From Prinsepia uniflora (taxonomy: Eukaryota > Streptophyta > Magnoliopsida > Rosales > Rosaceae), in the NCBI GenBank assembly GCA_032719365.1, contig CM064865.1, forward strand, positions 36,072,065-36,136,064: a stretch of 64,000 nucleotides of DNA. The letters run 5' to 3'. The position numbers and the translations under genes were made by a program. Positions 1-12,091 of this stretch are shown here, one piece after another. The notes beneath the pieces are model-generated. The model did not search any database, was not told where the DNA came from, and worked only from the letters and a program-made list of their open reading frames with translations. Within the stretch, counting starts at the first letter, position 1. Each line of letters opens with the position of its first letter.

Positions 1-1
1 G

Positions 2-2260
2 AGACAAGAACAATTGTACGCCAAGCTGAGCAAGTGTCAGTTTTGGCTGAGCAGTATTGGTTTTCTGGGACACGTTATATCGACGGTTGGGATTTGCGTG
101 GATCCCCAGAAAACAGAAGCGATGACCAACTGGGCTAGACCGACAACAGTGACCGAGGTGCGGAGTTTCGTCGGATTAGCAGGTTACTACCGGAGATTCG
201 TGGAGGGTTTCTCCAAAATTGCTGCACCATTGACTCGTTTGACTCGGAAGGGAGTGAAGTTTATCTGGGACGAGCAGTGCGATCGGAGCTTTCAAGAGTT
301 GAAGGATCGATTGACCACTGCACCTGTCCTTGCATTGCCGGATGACAGTGGAGAGTTTGTGGTCTTCAGTGATGCATCGCTGCAAGGTCTGGGTTGCGTG
401 TTGATGCAAACTGGCAAGGTTATCGCCTATGCATCCCGGCAGCTGAAGACCCGCGAGTTGAACTACCCTACCCATGATTTGAAGTTGGCGGCGGTGGTTC
501 ATGCTCTCAAAATCTGGAGGCATTATCTATTCGGCGCAACGTGTCGGATATACACCGACCACCAGAGTCTTAAATACCTATTCACTCCGAAGGAGCTTAA
601 CGTGAGACAACGGAGATGGTTGGAACTGCTGAAGGACTATGACTGTACGATCGAGTACCATCCGGGTAAGGCCAATGTGGTGGCGGATGCACTCAGCAGG
701 AATTCAGCGGGAACTGTTGCACACCTGGGGATGGTGTATCTTCCCTTACTGGTGGAACTCCGGAAGGCGGGAGTTATTTTGGGTACTGATGTGCATGGAG
801 CTTTGTTGGCCAGCTTCCATGTACGACCAGTACTGATTGATCGGATCATCGAAGCACAACTTCAGGATCCTATACTCTATATTTACATAATTGAGGTCGA
901 TGCGGATGGGAGACAGGATTTTACCATCCGGGACGACGGAGCACTTGTGAAATTGGGCCGTTTGTGCGTACCTGCAGTGGCAGAGTTATGAGCCGAGATT
1001 CTTGAGGAGGCCCATAGTTCGGCCTATGCTATGCATCCGGGAGGTACAAAGATGTACCGTACCCTCCGGAACCATTATTGGTGGCCATGAATGAAGAAGG
1101 ATATTGCTGAGTTCGTGAGCAAATGCTTAACCTGTCAGCAGGTTAAGGCGGAACGGCAGAGACCGTATGGGGCTATGCAGCCACTTCCGATTCCCGAGTG
1201 GAAGTGGGATCACATCACCATGGACTTCGTCTTTAAGTTACCAAGGACTCAGAGTGGAGTGGACGGAGTATGGGTGATCGTGGATCGGTTAACCAAATCA
1301 GCCCATTTTCTGCCAGTTCAGGAGACCTATAAACCTAACCGACTGGCTCAGTTGTTTGTGAAGGAAATCATACGATTGCATGGTACGCCGGAATCGATCG
1401 TGTCCGATCGTGATCCGCGTTTCACTTCCAGGTTCTGGCGGAGTTTGCAAGCTACTCTGGGAACAACCCTACGTTTCAGTACTGCTTTCCATCCACAGAC
1501 CGATGGACAGTCTGAAAGAACCATTCAGACCCTGGAGGACATGATGAGGTCATGTGTACTACAGTTTCAGGACTCTTGGGATACTCATTTGCCATTGATG
1601 GAATTCGCTTACAACAACAGCTATCAGGCAAGCATCGGGATGGCACCTTATGAGGCACTGTATGGTCGACAGTGCAGCACACCTATCTGCTGGACAGAGA
1701 TAGGAGAGCGAGCGGCTGTAGGGCCGGAATTGATGGACTTAACCATGGAAACTGTTCGTGTTATCAAGGAGAGACTGAAGGCGGCACAGGATCGCCAGAA
1801 GAGTTATGCCGATCGACGGATTCGAGACTTGGAATTTGAAGTGGGAGATTTTGTCTTCCTGAAGTTATCTCCGTGGAAAGGGATTATCCGATTTGGTCGA
1901 CGGGGGAAACTGAGTCCGCGTTTTATCGGACCTTATGAGATCGTGGAGAGAATTGGCAGAGTTGCATACAGATTGGCGCTACCTCCAGAACTATCTAGAG
2001 TTCACGATGCTTTCCACATGTCGATGCTACGGAAGTACGTACGTGATGCTTCTCATGTACTTGGGGAACAACCTGTCGAACTACGGGAGGATTTGAGCTT
2101 TGATGAACAACCAGTACAGATCTTGGATCGGAAGGACAAGGTACTACGTCGGAAGACGATCCCTCTCGTGAAGATTCTCTGGAGAAACCAGAATGTGGAA
2201 GAAGCCACGTGGGAGCCTGAGGTTCAAATGCGAGAACAATTTCCTCATTTGTTTCCTTGA
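2..2260 (+). pseudogene. Ty3/Gypsy pol, upstream tandem copy (RT end, RNase H, integrase, chromodomain)
   Basis: The window opens inside reverse transcriptase; reading frame 2 then runs through RNase H (VVFSDASLQG, IYTDHQSLKYL, ADALSR), the integrase zinc-binding region (HPGG, CLTC), the integrase core (D in ITMDFVF, D in VSDRDPRF, E in GQSERTIQ), a GPY-type motif (SPRFIGPYEIV) and a C-terminal chromodomain (ILWRNQNVEEATWEP). This domain order with a chromodomain defines plant chromoviruses; it looks Tekay/Del-like. Two in-frame TGA codons (989-991 and 1088-1090) interrupt the frame near the integrase N-terminus, so it cannot make intact integrase by normal translation. By eye it differs from the second copy (7190-9448) at about five positions only. 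The 5' part lies outside the window. Confidence 0.93.
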
Positions 2261-2293
2261 AATTTCGGGACGAAATTTCTTAAGGGGGGAAGG
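2259..2293 (+). promoter_or_regulatory. Pre-LTR palindrome and polypurine tract (upstream copy)
   Basis: Just after the pol stop lies a perfect hairpin, GAAATTTCG (2259-2267), loop GGA, CGAAATTTC (2271-2279). It is followed by the polypurine tract AAGGGGGGAAGG (2282-2293), which directly precedes the LTR start TGTAACACC. The tract primes plus-strand DNA synthesis in LTR elements. A similar palindrome-plus-tract precedes LTRs of LARD1, LARD2 and the downstream gypsy copy. Confidence 0.85.
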
Positions 2294-3550
2294 TTGTAAC
2301 ACCCCGGACATTCGAGGATTTTAATATTTCAATTTAATGTGTGAATTGACGCTTTTACCCTTGTGATTGGCATGGCCAAATTGTTGACTTTTTGATTGAT
2401 GAATTAAATGGACTTTGACCTATGACCGTGACGTAGTACGGGACGTCACGAGTTCATAGACAGGTGGCACGTCCAATTCGGACGATCAGGGAAAAAGTTA
2501 TGACTATCGGATGTTCAGGGGCATTACCGTAAGTTGGACTTCACGGGCGAAAATGTTGACTTTTCGTTTGACAATTAATTTTCACGCGACTCAAGGACCG
2601 ATAGGTAGGTCTCGACGTCCTGAGTCCGTAGACAGGCGGCACGCCAAAATCGGACTTCGTATGGCTGAGTTACGGGTCTAGGAAGTGAGGGGTATTTTGG
2701 TAATTATTGAACCAGGGGCATTTTGGTCTTTTTGCCCTGGTTACTGTAGCAGACCGCGGGGGAAATGGGCGGCACCACCATGTACGGTGGTTCTATCGTG
2801 CAATTGATTATGCTATCATGTGCTGGAATGTCTGGGTTGTCTTTTGCTTTTGAACGTGGCCTGAGCCATCCAGCCTGCACGATCAATTGATTAATTCAAG
2901 ATCGAAGCTTTTCGGGGAACATTTTTCAGTGGACAATTGGACACCCACGAGCCTCTGGGACGGCTTGAAATTGTTTAAAACCAATTAGAACGTGCTTGAG
3001 CATCACTCTGATGCTGTTATAACTAAGAACGGGTGAGGAAACCAGAGAAGCCATTTCTGGAAAAATTGGAGGGAAAATCAGTGTTTGATTTCTACGGTGT
3101 GTTGGGCCAATCTAATCGCAGAGTAAGCTTTCTGGGAGTATTTGGAACACAACCATATCAAAATCGAAGGCAACCAGCCACGGGTGAGTTGGGACGGTGA
3201 CTGCCGTGTTCAGAAGAATTTCAGAGGTTTGGACGACTACTTCCAGGTGAGTGTTGATTCAATTGAGTGTGTTTTCCTGTTCGTTGTGATACTAGGATGC
3301 TTCATGTAAGGTTAATTTGATTTCGGTTTAGAAACCAGTGAGTTGGGGTGATCAACCCGTTTGGATGATCACGGGTCGAAGGGCCGTTTGAGGATTCGAT
3401 TTGGCAAATTAATAACCCAGAACTTAAATTGAATGTTTAATTAACATGTTAGGATCAAATTGGATTGAAATCGAGTAGGAATTGATGGGTAATTAACCGG
3501 GTCAATCCGCGGGTGGCAGGCCCGAATTACAGACAAACGGGTGAAGGTGC

Positions 3551-3592
3551 TGACACTGTAGCTACAGTGTCAGGCGCGTGACTTTCACGCGC
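3551..3592 (+). repeat. 22-nt perfect palindrome plus GC-rich hairpin in G LTR
   Basis: The left half of the palindrome is TGACACTGTAG (3551-3561) and the right half is its exact reverse complement (3562-3572). Immediately after comes GCGCGTG (3574-3580) and CACGCGC (3586-3592), a 7-bp stem. Counterparts of the second hairpin occur in every LTR family of the window, for example 29466-29484. Confidence 0.85.
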
Positions 3593-4207
3593 AGCCACTT
3601 TGGGCGGCGCGTGAGGGCGCGTTGGGGATTATCTCCGATCACGATCAACATGACTTTTATTCCTCTCATCATTCTGAACATTTGTGGTGAATTAACCATG
3701 TTGATCTGAGATAGTTTGAAGGGTCCGGTTAGGGTCGGTTGCCTCGGGAAACGTGTTGACGGTTTCCCCGAACCGGCTTCTGTTTCGAACCTTCTTTTGA
3801 ATAAATTTTAAGGACTTGTAGTGACCCTTACGTGTGAATTGAACTGACAGGAATTGTACGATAATCTCGGTACATGTCCGTACGCGCAGATTCGCAGTGG
3901 AATCATACTGTGAGTGGGCCCGTTTTCATTAAACCCTTGCATGCTTAAATGTTTTCTGATTTACTTATATGTTCACATGCTGGAATCTATAAAAGGTTTT
4001 GATGATATTGAGATTTCGGTTATGGCACGTTTCACGATATTTGGGCATTAGACCCGTTTGATGAAACGTAACGATCGGTTCAGATTTTACCTAGGTATAC
4101 GTATATGTTTGCATGTGGATATCAATAAAATGTATTTGGTACTGCACTGTATAGATCCTTCCATATTATATTGTCTCCTTCGGACGAGGTACCCCGGAGA
4201 GGTCACG

Positions 4208-4364
4208 GACGTCTAGAACGTCCAGCGTCTACGACGCTAAGCATCGGGGATGCTGTAACCGAACAGGGTTCGGGGATTGAACTCGGAAATTGAGACCCGA
4301 GTGGCACGCGTAGCCTTGTGATTGTGACCTTATTGACGCAGGGACGTCAGACATCAGGGATGTC
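4208..4364 (+). repeat. Mini-hairpin array in G LTR (upstream copy)
   Basis: Successive 15-nt modules have 6-nt arms and 3-nt loops: GACGTC-TAG-AACGTC (4208-4222, one arm mismatch), AGCGTC-TAC-GACGCT (4224-4238), AGCATC-GGG-GATGCT (4240-4254), CCGAAC-AGG-GTTCGG (4259-4273), a damaged module at 4335-4348 and GACATC-AGG-GATGTC (4350-4364). The first three sit on a 16-nt pitch with one base between them. Confidence 0.85.
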
Positions 4365-4872
4365 GGATTGGAGTGTATAGTGCAGTGGCTAAAATTATGG
4401 TTATGGTTTTATTACATGCCTTATGATTCATGTTATATGATTTATGATTTTAAATGATGATGCATGCATGTTTGGAAAACGGAGGGGTAAATTATATGTT
4501 TTACTTATCAAATGATTTTATAACTTGAGTTTCGGCCCACTCACCCTTAATGTTTTGGTAACCCCTCCGGGTCGTGATACTGAGGTAGAGGAGGAACCTG
4601 AGGCTGAGGCATAGGTCTACTTCTGCGTACCTGAATCCCTGTTGGGTGATGTACCCGCAGGTTTATGTTAGAGTCGTGCTCGCAACTTGTAATTTTGGAT
4701 TTCATCCCTTGTCTGACATTCGTTTAATTCGGATTTGATGTATGACTTTAATTAGGTTATTTATGCATTTGATGTTTTGAGGTTAAAAATTGGTATGAAT
4801 TATTGGGTGTCAGACGGGAGCAGGGCACGTCCCCTTGTGGTCCCTGTGGGATCGGGGCGGGTCCTGTCAGCT

Positions 4873-4884
4873 TGGTATCAGAGC
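4873..4884 (+). promoter_or_regulatory. Primer-binding site (initiator-Met tRNA)
   Basis: TGGTATCAGAGC, four bases after the LTR end, matches the 3' end of plant initiator methionine tRNA as used by most plant LTR elements. It marks the start of the internal region and confirms the plus orientation. Confidence 0.9.
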
Positions 4885-5002
4885 ACTAGGTTGTGGTCAG
4901 TACTAGGGTATGGTCAGCATGCTAGACTAGCGATTAGTACTAGTTACTTTTCGACTTTAAAAAAAACATCGTTATCTGATCTATGCCTCTTGACAGTTGG
5001 TT

Positions 5003-5872
5003 ATGCCTCCTAGGAGAATTCCTCATACACGAACTGACGAGGATCTGGAAAGGGAGATGGAATGCGCGAGCATTGAAAGGGCTCAACGGTTGGGAGCCAC
5101 TCCTTTCTGCGGGGGATAAAACCCCGAGGATGCTCATGATTGGATCACCAAGTGGGAAAGGATCTTCTCGGTGATGCACTGCCCTCCGGGCGAACGGGTA
5201 ACCTTGGCGGCCTTCTTGCTAGAAGGAGGAGCCTACCAGTGGTGGCACGGACTCGAAATGTCTGGGTGGTCTGTCCATACCACTACTTGGGAAGCTTTCC
5301 GTTCCAGATTTCTGGACCAGTACTACCCGCGATCCTTTCGCGCGGCGCGGGAGGCTGAATTTCTGCGGCTGGAGCAGGGTGACATGTCCGTTGTGGACTA
5401 CGAGCAAACTTTCGGAAAACTATCCCGGTTCGCTGCATCATTCGTGAGCACGGAGGAGGACAAATGCCAAAGGTTTGAGCTTGGACTCCGAGGGGAGATC
5501 CGGGCAAGTGTGACTGCTGCTACTCATGCTTCACTGAGAGATTTGGTCGACGCTGCGGTGCGTGTCGAGGCCAGTCTGGTGGCACACCAGACACGACAAC
5601 CTTCGGGCAAGGGGCGACGTCAGGATGGCCCACATCGTGGGCCATCGGGCCATAAGAACAACAAGGGAGGGGGCTATAGGGGAGCACCCTCATCCTTCAA
5701 GGGCCGTGGCTGGTCAGGTCGACGCGGAGGCTCTCAGGGCAGAGGATCTGGATACAACTCTGGGCAACGCTCATCTTGGAGCGGTGCTTCTGGCGGGCAT
5801 TCGGACAGGCCAAGGCTAGTAACTTGTTTTGCTTGCGGAGAAGAGGGCCACTATGCCAGTGATTGCCCGTAG
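5003..5872 (+). pseudogene. Ty3/Gypsy gag (capsid-nucleocapsid), second tandem copy
   Basis: Gag forms the cytoplasmic particle that packages element RNA. I start at ATG 5003 (MPPRRIPHTRTDEDLE), because the same opening MPPR and IERxQxLGxT recur at a second gag start at 62690. A TAA at 5117-5119 breaks the frame after about 38 codons; the frame then continues (WITKWERIFSVMHCPPGERV) through the retrotransposon gag fold (YQWWHGL, SRFLDQYYP, VVDYEQTFGKLSRF) into a Gly/Arg/Ser-rich tail. It ends in a CCHC zinc knuckle (CFACGEEGHYASDC). A TAG at 5870-5872 separates gag from pol in the same frame. Most related elements have one continuous gag-pol frame, so the TAG is a nonsense change or, less likely, a readthrough stop. 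Confidence 0.9.
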
Positions 5873-8800
5873 TTGTCCAAGAACAACGACGCTGGGGGCT
5901 CTAGTGTGGTGCAGAGCACGGCTTCCCACACTAATGGAGGTCGCGGTCAGGGAGGTGACCGTGGTGCTGGGCGTGGCGCGCGAGGGCGCGGACGGAACGG
6001 AGGGCCGAGGGCCCAAGTTTTTGCCATGACCCAACAGCAAGCGAGGACTGCCCCAGGCGTGGTCACAGGTACACTACATATCTTTAACCTTTTTGTACGT
6101 GTATTGATGGATGCGGGGGCTACACATTCTTTTATTTCGAAAAGTTGTGCTGGTATGCTTGATTGTGTGGTATCAGCTTTAGATTGCGAAATGGGTGTTG
6201 GCACCCCGATGGGTATCGTGTACCTTGTGAATCAGGTGATTCGGAGGTGCCCGGTAAGAATTGAAGATGTGGATTTACCTGCAGACTTAATTATTCTGGA
6301 TATCCACGACTTCGATATAATCCTAGGGATGGATTGGCTATCGGAGCACGGATCGCTCATCGACTGCTGTAGCAAGCAAGTGATTCTGCGGAGCCCGGGT
6401 TTGCCGGAAGTTATCTTTCAGGGGGAACGTGACGGTTCGCCTCCTGAAGTGATTTCGTCACTCTCTGCTACCAAACTTCTACGGAAGGGATGCCAGGCTT
6501 ATCTGGCGCATGTCGTGTCGGAACAGGTTGATACTCCGGGTATCGACGAGATACCGGTGGTATGTGAGTTTCCGGATGTGTTCCCGGAAGACTTACCTAG
6601 ATTGCCACCATCGCGGGAGATCGAATTTACAATTGAACTACTCCCTGGTACCCGACCTATATCCCAGGCACCATACCGGATGTCGCCGGCCGAGTTACGA
6701 GAACTCAAGACTCAATTGCAGGAGTTGGTGGATTTGGGATATGTCCGACCGAGTACTTCACTGTGGGGAGCACCGGTGTTGTTCGTAAAGAAGAAGGAAG
6801 GAAGTCTCCGTTTGTGTATTGACTATCGAAAACTCAACAAGGTGACACTGAGGAATCAGTATCCTCTACCCAGGATCGATGACCTTTTTGACAAGTTGAG
6901 GGGAGCTCAGTGCTTCTCGAAAATTGATTTGCGGTCTGGGTATCACCAACTGAGGATTTCGGAGGAGGATATTCCGAAAACTGCTTTTCGAACCCGTTAC
7001 GGACACTACGAGTTCCTTGTTATGCCATTTGGATTGACGAATGCTCCAGCAGCATTCATGGATTTGATGAACCGGGTCTTCCGACCCTACCTGGATAAGT
7101 TCGTGATTGTGTTCATCGATGATATTTTGGTGTACTCGCGGAGGGCCCGTGCACATGAGGAACACCTACGGTTGGTCTTGGAGAGGCTGAGACAAGAACA
7201 ATTGTACGCCAAGCTGAGCAAGTGTCAGTTTTGGCTGAGCAGTATTGGTTTTCTGGGACACGTTATATCGACGGATGGGATTTGCGTGGATCCCCAGAAA
7301 ACAGAAGCGGTGACCAACTGGGCTAGACCGACAACAGTGACCGAGGTGCGGAGTTTCGTCGGATTAGCAGGTTACTACCGGAGATTCGTGGAGGGTTTCT
7401 TCAAAATTGCTGCACCATTGACTCGTTTGACTCGGAAGGGAGTGAAGTTTATCTGGGACGAGCAGTGCGATCGGAGCTTTCAAGAGTTGAAGGATCGATT
7501 GACCACTGCACCTGTCCTTGCATTGCCGGATGACAGTGGAGAGTTTGTGGTCTTCAGTGATGCATCGCTGCAAGGTCTGGGTTGCGTGTTGATGCAAACT
7601 GGCAAGGTTATCGCCTATGCATCCCGGCAGCTGAAGACCCGCGAGTTGAACTACCCTACCCATGATTTGAAGTTGGCGGCGGTGGTTCATGCTCTCAAAA
7701 TCTGGAGGCATTATCTATTCGGCGCAACGTGTCGGATATACACCGACCACCAGAGTCTTAAATACCTATTCACTCCGAAGGAGCTTAACGTGAGACAACG
7801 GAGATGGTTGGAACTGCTGAAGGACTATGACTGTACGATCGAGTACCATCCGGGTAAGGCCAATGTGGTGGCGGATGCACTCAGCAGGAATTCAGCGGGA
7901 ACTGTTGCACACCTGGGGATGGTGTATCTTCCCTTACTGGTGGAACTCCGGAAGGCGGGAGTTATTTTGGGTACTGATGTGCATGGAGCTTTGTTGGCCA
8001 GCTTCCATGTACGACCAGTACTGATTGATCGGATCATCGAAGCACAACTTCAGGATCCTATACTCTATATTTACATAATTGAGGTCGATGCGGATGGGAG
8101 ACAGGATTTTACCATCCGGGACGACGGAGCACTTGTGAAATTGGGCCGTTTGTGCGTACCTGCAGTGGCAGAGTTATGAGCCGAGATTCTTGAGGAGGCC
8201 CATAGTTCGGCCTATGCTATGCATCCGGGAGGTACAAAGATGTACCGTACCCTCCGGAACCATTATTGGTGGCCAGGAATGAAGAAGGATATTGCTGAGT
8301 TCGTGAGCAAATGCTTAACCTGTCAGCAGGTTAAGGCGGAACGGCAGAGACCGTATGGGGCTATGCAGCCACTTCCGATTCCCGAGTGGAAGTGGGATCA
8401 CATCACCATGGACTTCGTCTTTAAGTTACCAAGGACTCAGAGTGGAGTGGACGGAGTATGGGTGATCGTGGATCGGTTAACCAAATCAGCCCATTTTCTG
8501 CCAGTTCAGGAGACCTATAAACCTAACCGACTGGCTCAGTTGTTTGTGAAGGAAATCATACGATTGCATGGTACGCCGGAATCGATCGTGTCCGATCGTG
8601 ATCCGCGTTTCACTTCCAGGTTCTGGCGGAGTTTGCAAGCTACTCTGGGAACAACCCTACGTTTCAGTACTGCTTTCCATCCACAGACCGATGGACAGTC
8701 TGAAAGAACCATTCAGACCCTGGAGGACATGATGAGGTCATGTGTACTACAGTTTCAGGACTTTTGGGATACTCATTTGCCATTGATGGAATTCGCTTAC

Positions 8801-9448
8801 AACAACAGCTATCAGGCAAGCATCGGGATGGCACCTTATGAGGCACTGTATGGTCGACAGTGCAGCACACCTATCTGCTGGACAGAGATAGGAGAGCGAG
8901 CGGCTGTAGGGCCGGAATTGATGGACTTAACCATGGAAACTGTTCGTGTTATCAAGGAGAGACTGAAGGCGGCACAGGATCGCCAGAAGAGTTATGCCGA
9001 TCGACGGATTCGAGACTTGGAATTTGAAGTGGGAGATTTTGTCTTCCTGAAGTTATCTCCGTGGAAAGGGATTATCCGATTTGGTCGACGGGGGAAACTG
9101 AGTCCGCGTTTTATCGGACCTTATGAGATCGTGGAGAGAATTGGCAGAGTTGCATACAGATTGGCGCTACCTCCAGAACTATCTAGAGTTCACGATGCTT
9201 TCCACATGTCGATGCTACGGAAGTACGTACGTGATGCTTCTCATGTACTTGGGGAACAACCTGTCGAACTACGGGAGGATTTGAGCTTTGATGAACAACC
9301 AGTACAGATCTTGGATCGGAAGGACAAGGTACTACGTCGGAAGACGATCCCTCTCGTGAAGATTCTCTGGAGAAACCAGAATGTGGAAGAAGCCACGTGG
9401 GAGCCTGAGGTTCAAATGCGAGAACAATTTCCTCATTTGTTTCCTTGA
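5873..9448 (+). pseudogene. Ty3/Gypsy pol (protease, RT, RNase H, integrase, chromodomain), second tandem copy
   Basis: In frame with gag: aspartic protease (LMDAGATHSFIS, with Ala at the position that is often Ser or Thr), reverse transcriptase (LRLCIDYRKLNKVT, SGYHQL, MPFGLTNAPAAF, active-site FIDDILVYS near 7110), RNase H (FSDASLQG, TDHQSLKYL), integrase with CLTC, three acidic core residues (MDFVF, SDRDPRF, SERTIQ), a GPY-type motif and a chromodomain at the end. One in-frame TGA (8177-8179) falls just upstream of the integrase zinc region and splits a 768-codon from a 409-codon open stretch. The same TGA is in the upstream copy (989-991), so it predates the tandem duplication. Otherwise the frame is open, which indicates a young but damaged element. 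Confidence 0.94.
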
Positions 9449-9482
9449 AATTTCGGGACGAAATTTCTTAAGGGGGGAAGGT

Positions 9483-12058
9483 TGTAACACCCCGGACATT
9501 CGAGGATTTTAATATTTCAATTTAATGTGTGAATTGACGCTTTTACCCTTGTGATTGGCATGGCCAAATTGTTGACTTTTTGATTGATGAATTAAATGGA
9601 CTTTGACCTATGACCGTGACGTAGTACGGGACGTCACGAGTTCATAGACAGGTGGCACGTCCAATTCGGACGATCAGGGAAAAAGTTATGACTATCGGAA
9701 GTTCAGGGGCATTACCGTAAGTTGGACTTCACGGGCGAAAATGTTGACTTTTCGTTTGACAATTAATTTTCACGCGACTCAAGGACCGATAGGTAGGTCT
9801 CGACGTCCTGAGTCCGTAGACAGGCGGCACGCCAAAATCGGACTTCGTATGGCTGAGTTACGGGTCTAGGAAGTGAGGGGTATTTTGGTAATTATTGAAC
9901 CAGGGGCATTTTGGTCTTTTTGCCCTGGTTACTGTAGCAGACCGCGGGGGAAATGGGCGGCACCACCATGTACGGTGGTTCTATCGTGCAATTGATTATG
10001 CTATCATGTGCTGGAATGTCTGGGTTGTCTTTTGCTTTTGAACGTGGCCTGAGCCATCCAGCCTGCACGATCAATTGATTAATTCAAGATCGAAGCTTTT
10101 CGGGGAACATTTTTCAGTGGACAATTGGACACCCACGAGCCTCTGGGACGGCTTGAAATTGTTTAAAACCAATTAGAACGTGCTTGAGCATCACTCTGAT
10201 GCTGTTATAACTAAGAACGGGTGAGGAAACCAGAGAAGCCATTTCTGGAAAAATTGGAGGGAAAATCAGTGTTTGATTTCTACGGTGTGTTGGGCCAATC
10301 TAATCGCAGAGTAAGCTTTCTGGGAGTATTTGGAACACAACCATATCAAAATCGAAGGCAACCAGCCACGGGTGAGTTGGGACGGTGACTGCCGTGTTCA
10401 GAAGAATTTCAGAGGTTTGGACGACTACTTCCAGGTGAGTGTTGATTCAATTGAGTGTGTTTTCCTGTTCGTTGTGATACTAGGATGCTTCATGTAAGGT
10501 TAATTTGATTTCGGTTTAGAAACCAGTGAGTTGGGGTGATCAACCCGTTTGGATGATCACGGGTCGAAGGGCCGTTTGAGGATTCGATTTGGCAAATTAA
10601 TAACCCAGAACTTAAATTGAATGTTTAATTAACATGTTAGGATCAAATTGGATTGAAATCGAGTAGGAATTGATGGGTAATTAACCGGGTCAAGCCGCGG
10701 GTGGCAGGCCCGAATTACAGACAAACGGGTGAAGGTGCTGACACTGTAGCTACAGTGTCAGGCGCGTGACTTTCACGCGCAGCCACTTTGGGCGGCACGT
10801 GAGGGCGCTTTGGCGCTTATCTCCGACCACGATCAACATGACTTTTATTCCTCTCTTCATTCTGAACATTTGTGGTGAATTAACCATGTTGATCTGAGAT
10901 AGTTTGAAGGGTCCGGTTAGGGTCGGTTGCCTCGGGAAACGTGTTGACGGTTTCCCCGAACCGGCTTCTGTTTCGAACCTTCTTCTGAATAAATTTTAAG
11001 GACTTGTAGTGACCCTTACGTGTGAATTGAACGGACAGGAATTGTACGATAATCTCGGTACATGTCCGTACGCACAGATTCGCAGCGGAATCGTACTATG
11101 AGTGGGCCCGTTTTCATTAAACCCTTGCATGCTTAAATGTTTTCTGATTTACTTATATGTTCACATGCTGGAATCTATAAAAGGTTTTGATGATATTGAA
11201 ATTTCGGTTATGGCACGTTTCACGGTATTTGGGCATGAGACCCGTTTGATGAAACGTAACGATCGGTTCAGATTTTACCTAGGTATACGTATATGTTTGC
11301 ATGTGGATATCAATAAATTGTATTTGGTACTGCACTGTATAGATCCTTCCATATTATATTGTCTCCTCCGGACGAGGTACCCCGGAGAGGTCACAGACGT
11401 CTAGAACGTCCAGCGTCTACGACGCTAAGCATCGGGGATGCTGTAACCGAACAGGGTTCGGGGATTGAACTCGGAAATTGAGACCCGAGTGGCACGCGTA
11501 GCCTTGTGATTGTGACCTTATTGACGTCAGGGACGTCAGACATCAGGGATGTCGGATTGGAGTGTATAGTGCAGTGGCTAAAATTATGGTTATGGTTTTA
11601 TTACATGCCTTATGATTCATGTTATATGATTTATGATTTTAAATGATGATGCATGCATGTTTGGAAAACGGAGGGGTAAATTATATGTTTTACTTATCAA
11701 ATGATTTTATAACTTGAGTTTCGCCCCACTCACCCTTAATTTTTTGGTAACCCCTCCAGGTCGTGATACTGAGGTAGAGGAGGAACCTGAGGCTGAGGCA
11801 TAGGTCTACTTCTGCGTACCTGAATCCCTGTTGAGTGATGTACCCGCAGGTTTATGTTAGAGTCGTGCTCGCAACTTGTAATTTTGGATTTCATCCCTTG
11901 TCTGACATTCGTTTAATTCGGATTTGATGTATGACTTTAATTTGGTTATTTATGCATTTGATGTTTTGCGGTTAAAAATTGGTATGAATTATTGGGTGTC
12001 AGACGGGAGCAGGGCACGTCCCCTTGTGGTCCCTGTGGGATTGGGGCGGGTCCTGTCA
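9483..12058 (+). repeat. Gypsy LTR (family G), 3' LTR of the array
   Basis: This 2576-bp LTR has TGTAACACCCC at its 5' end, preceded by a polypurine tract (9470-9481) and ends TCCTGTCA. It contains the counterpart of the mini-hairpin array at 11396-11553, where the module damaged in the upstream copy is whole (GACGTC-AGG-GACGTC, 11523-11537). Its two cassette arms each carry one change relative to 3910-3920 and 4534-4544. The next bases, GCTGC, would be the target duplication, but the matching left end is outside the window. Confidence 0.92.
11396..11553 (+). repeat. Mini-hairpin array in G LTR (3' copy)
   Basis: Same order of 6-3-6 hairpin modules as at 4208-4364. Two adjacent modules at 11523-11537 (GACGTC-AGG-GACGTC) and 11539-11553 (GACATC-AGG-GATGTC) are separated by a single A. 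Confidence 0.85.
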
Positions 12059-12091
12059 GCTGCACGTTTTTCCATAATTTCCGATATCAAC

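Larger units (their letters stand above)
2295..4869 (+). repeat. Gypsy LTR (family G), shared LTR in the middle of the tandem array
   Basis: This 2575-bp LTR begins TGTAACACCCC after a polypurine tract and ends TCCTGTCA four bases before a primer-binding site. The second LTR (9483-12058) has the same ends. Up to about 3505 the two differ by one base by eye; from 3506 to the end there are roughly 25-30 differences. Inside are an initial block shared with other families (TGACGTAGTACGGGACGTCA at about 2430), a perfect 22-nt palindrome at 3551-3572, a GC-rich hairpin at 3574-3592, an inverted pair GTGAGTGGGCC (3910-3920) and GGCCCACTCAC (4534-4544), and a run of mini-hairpins at 4208-4364. Confidence 0.93.

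Noticed and set aside
639..836. Small frames overlapping gypsy pol in other frames or on the minus strand (also 176-523 and 7364-7711 minus)
   Set aside because: Shadows of the pol reading frame; repeated in both tandem copies only because the DNA is duplicated.
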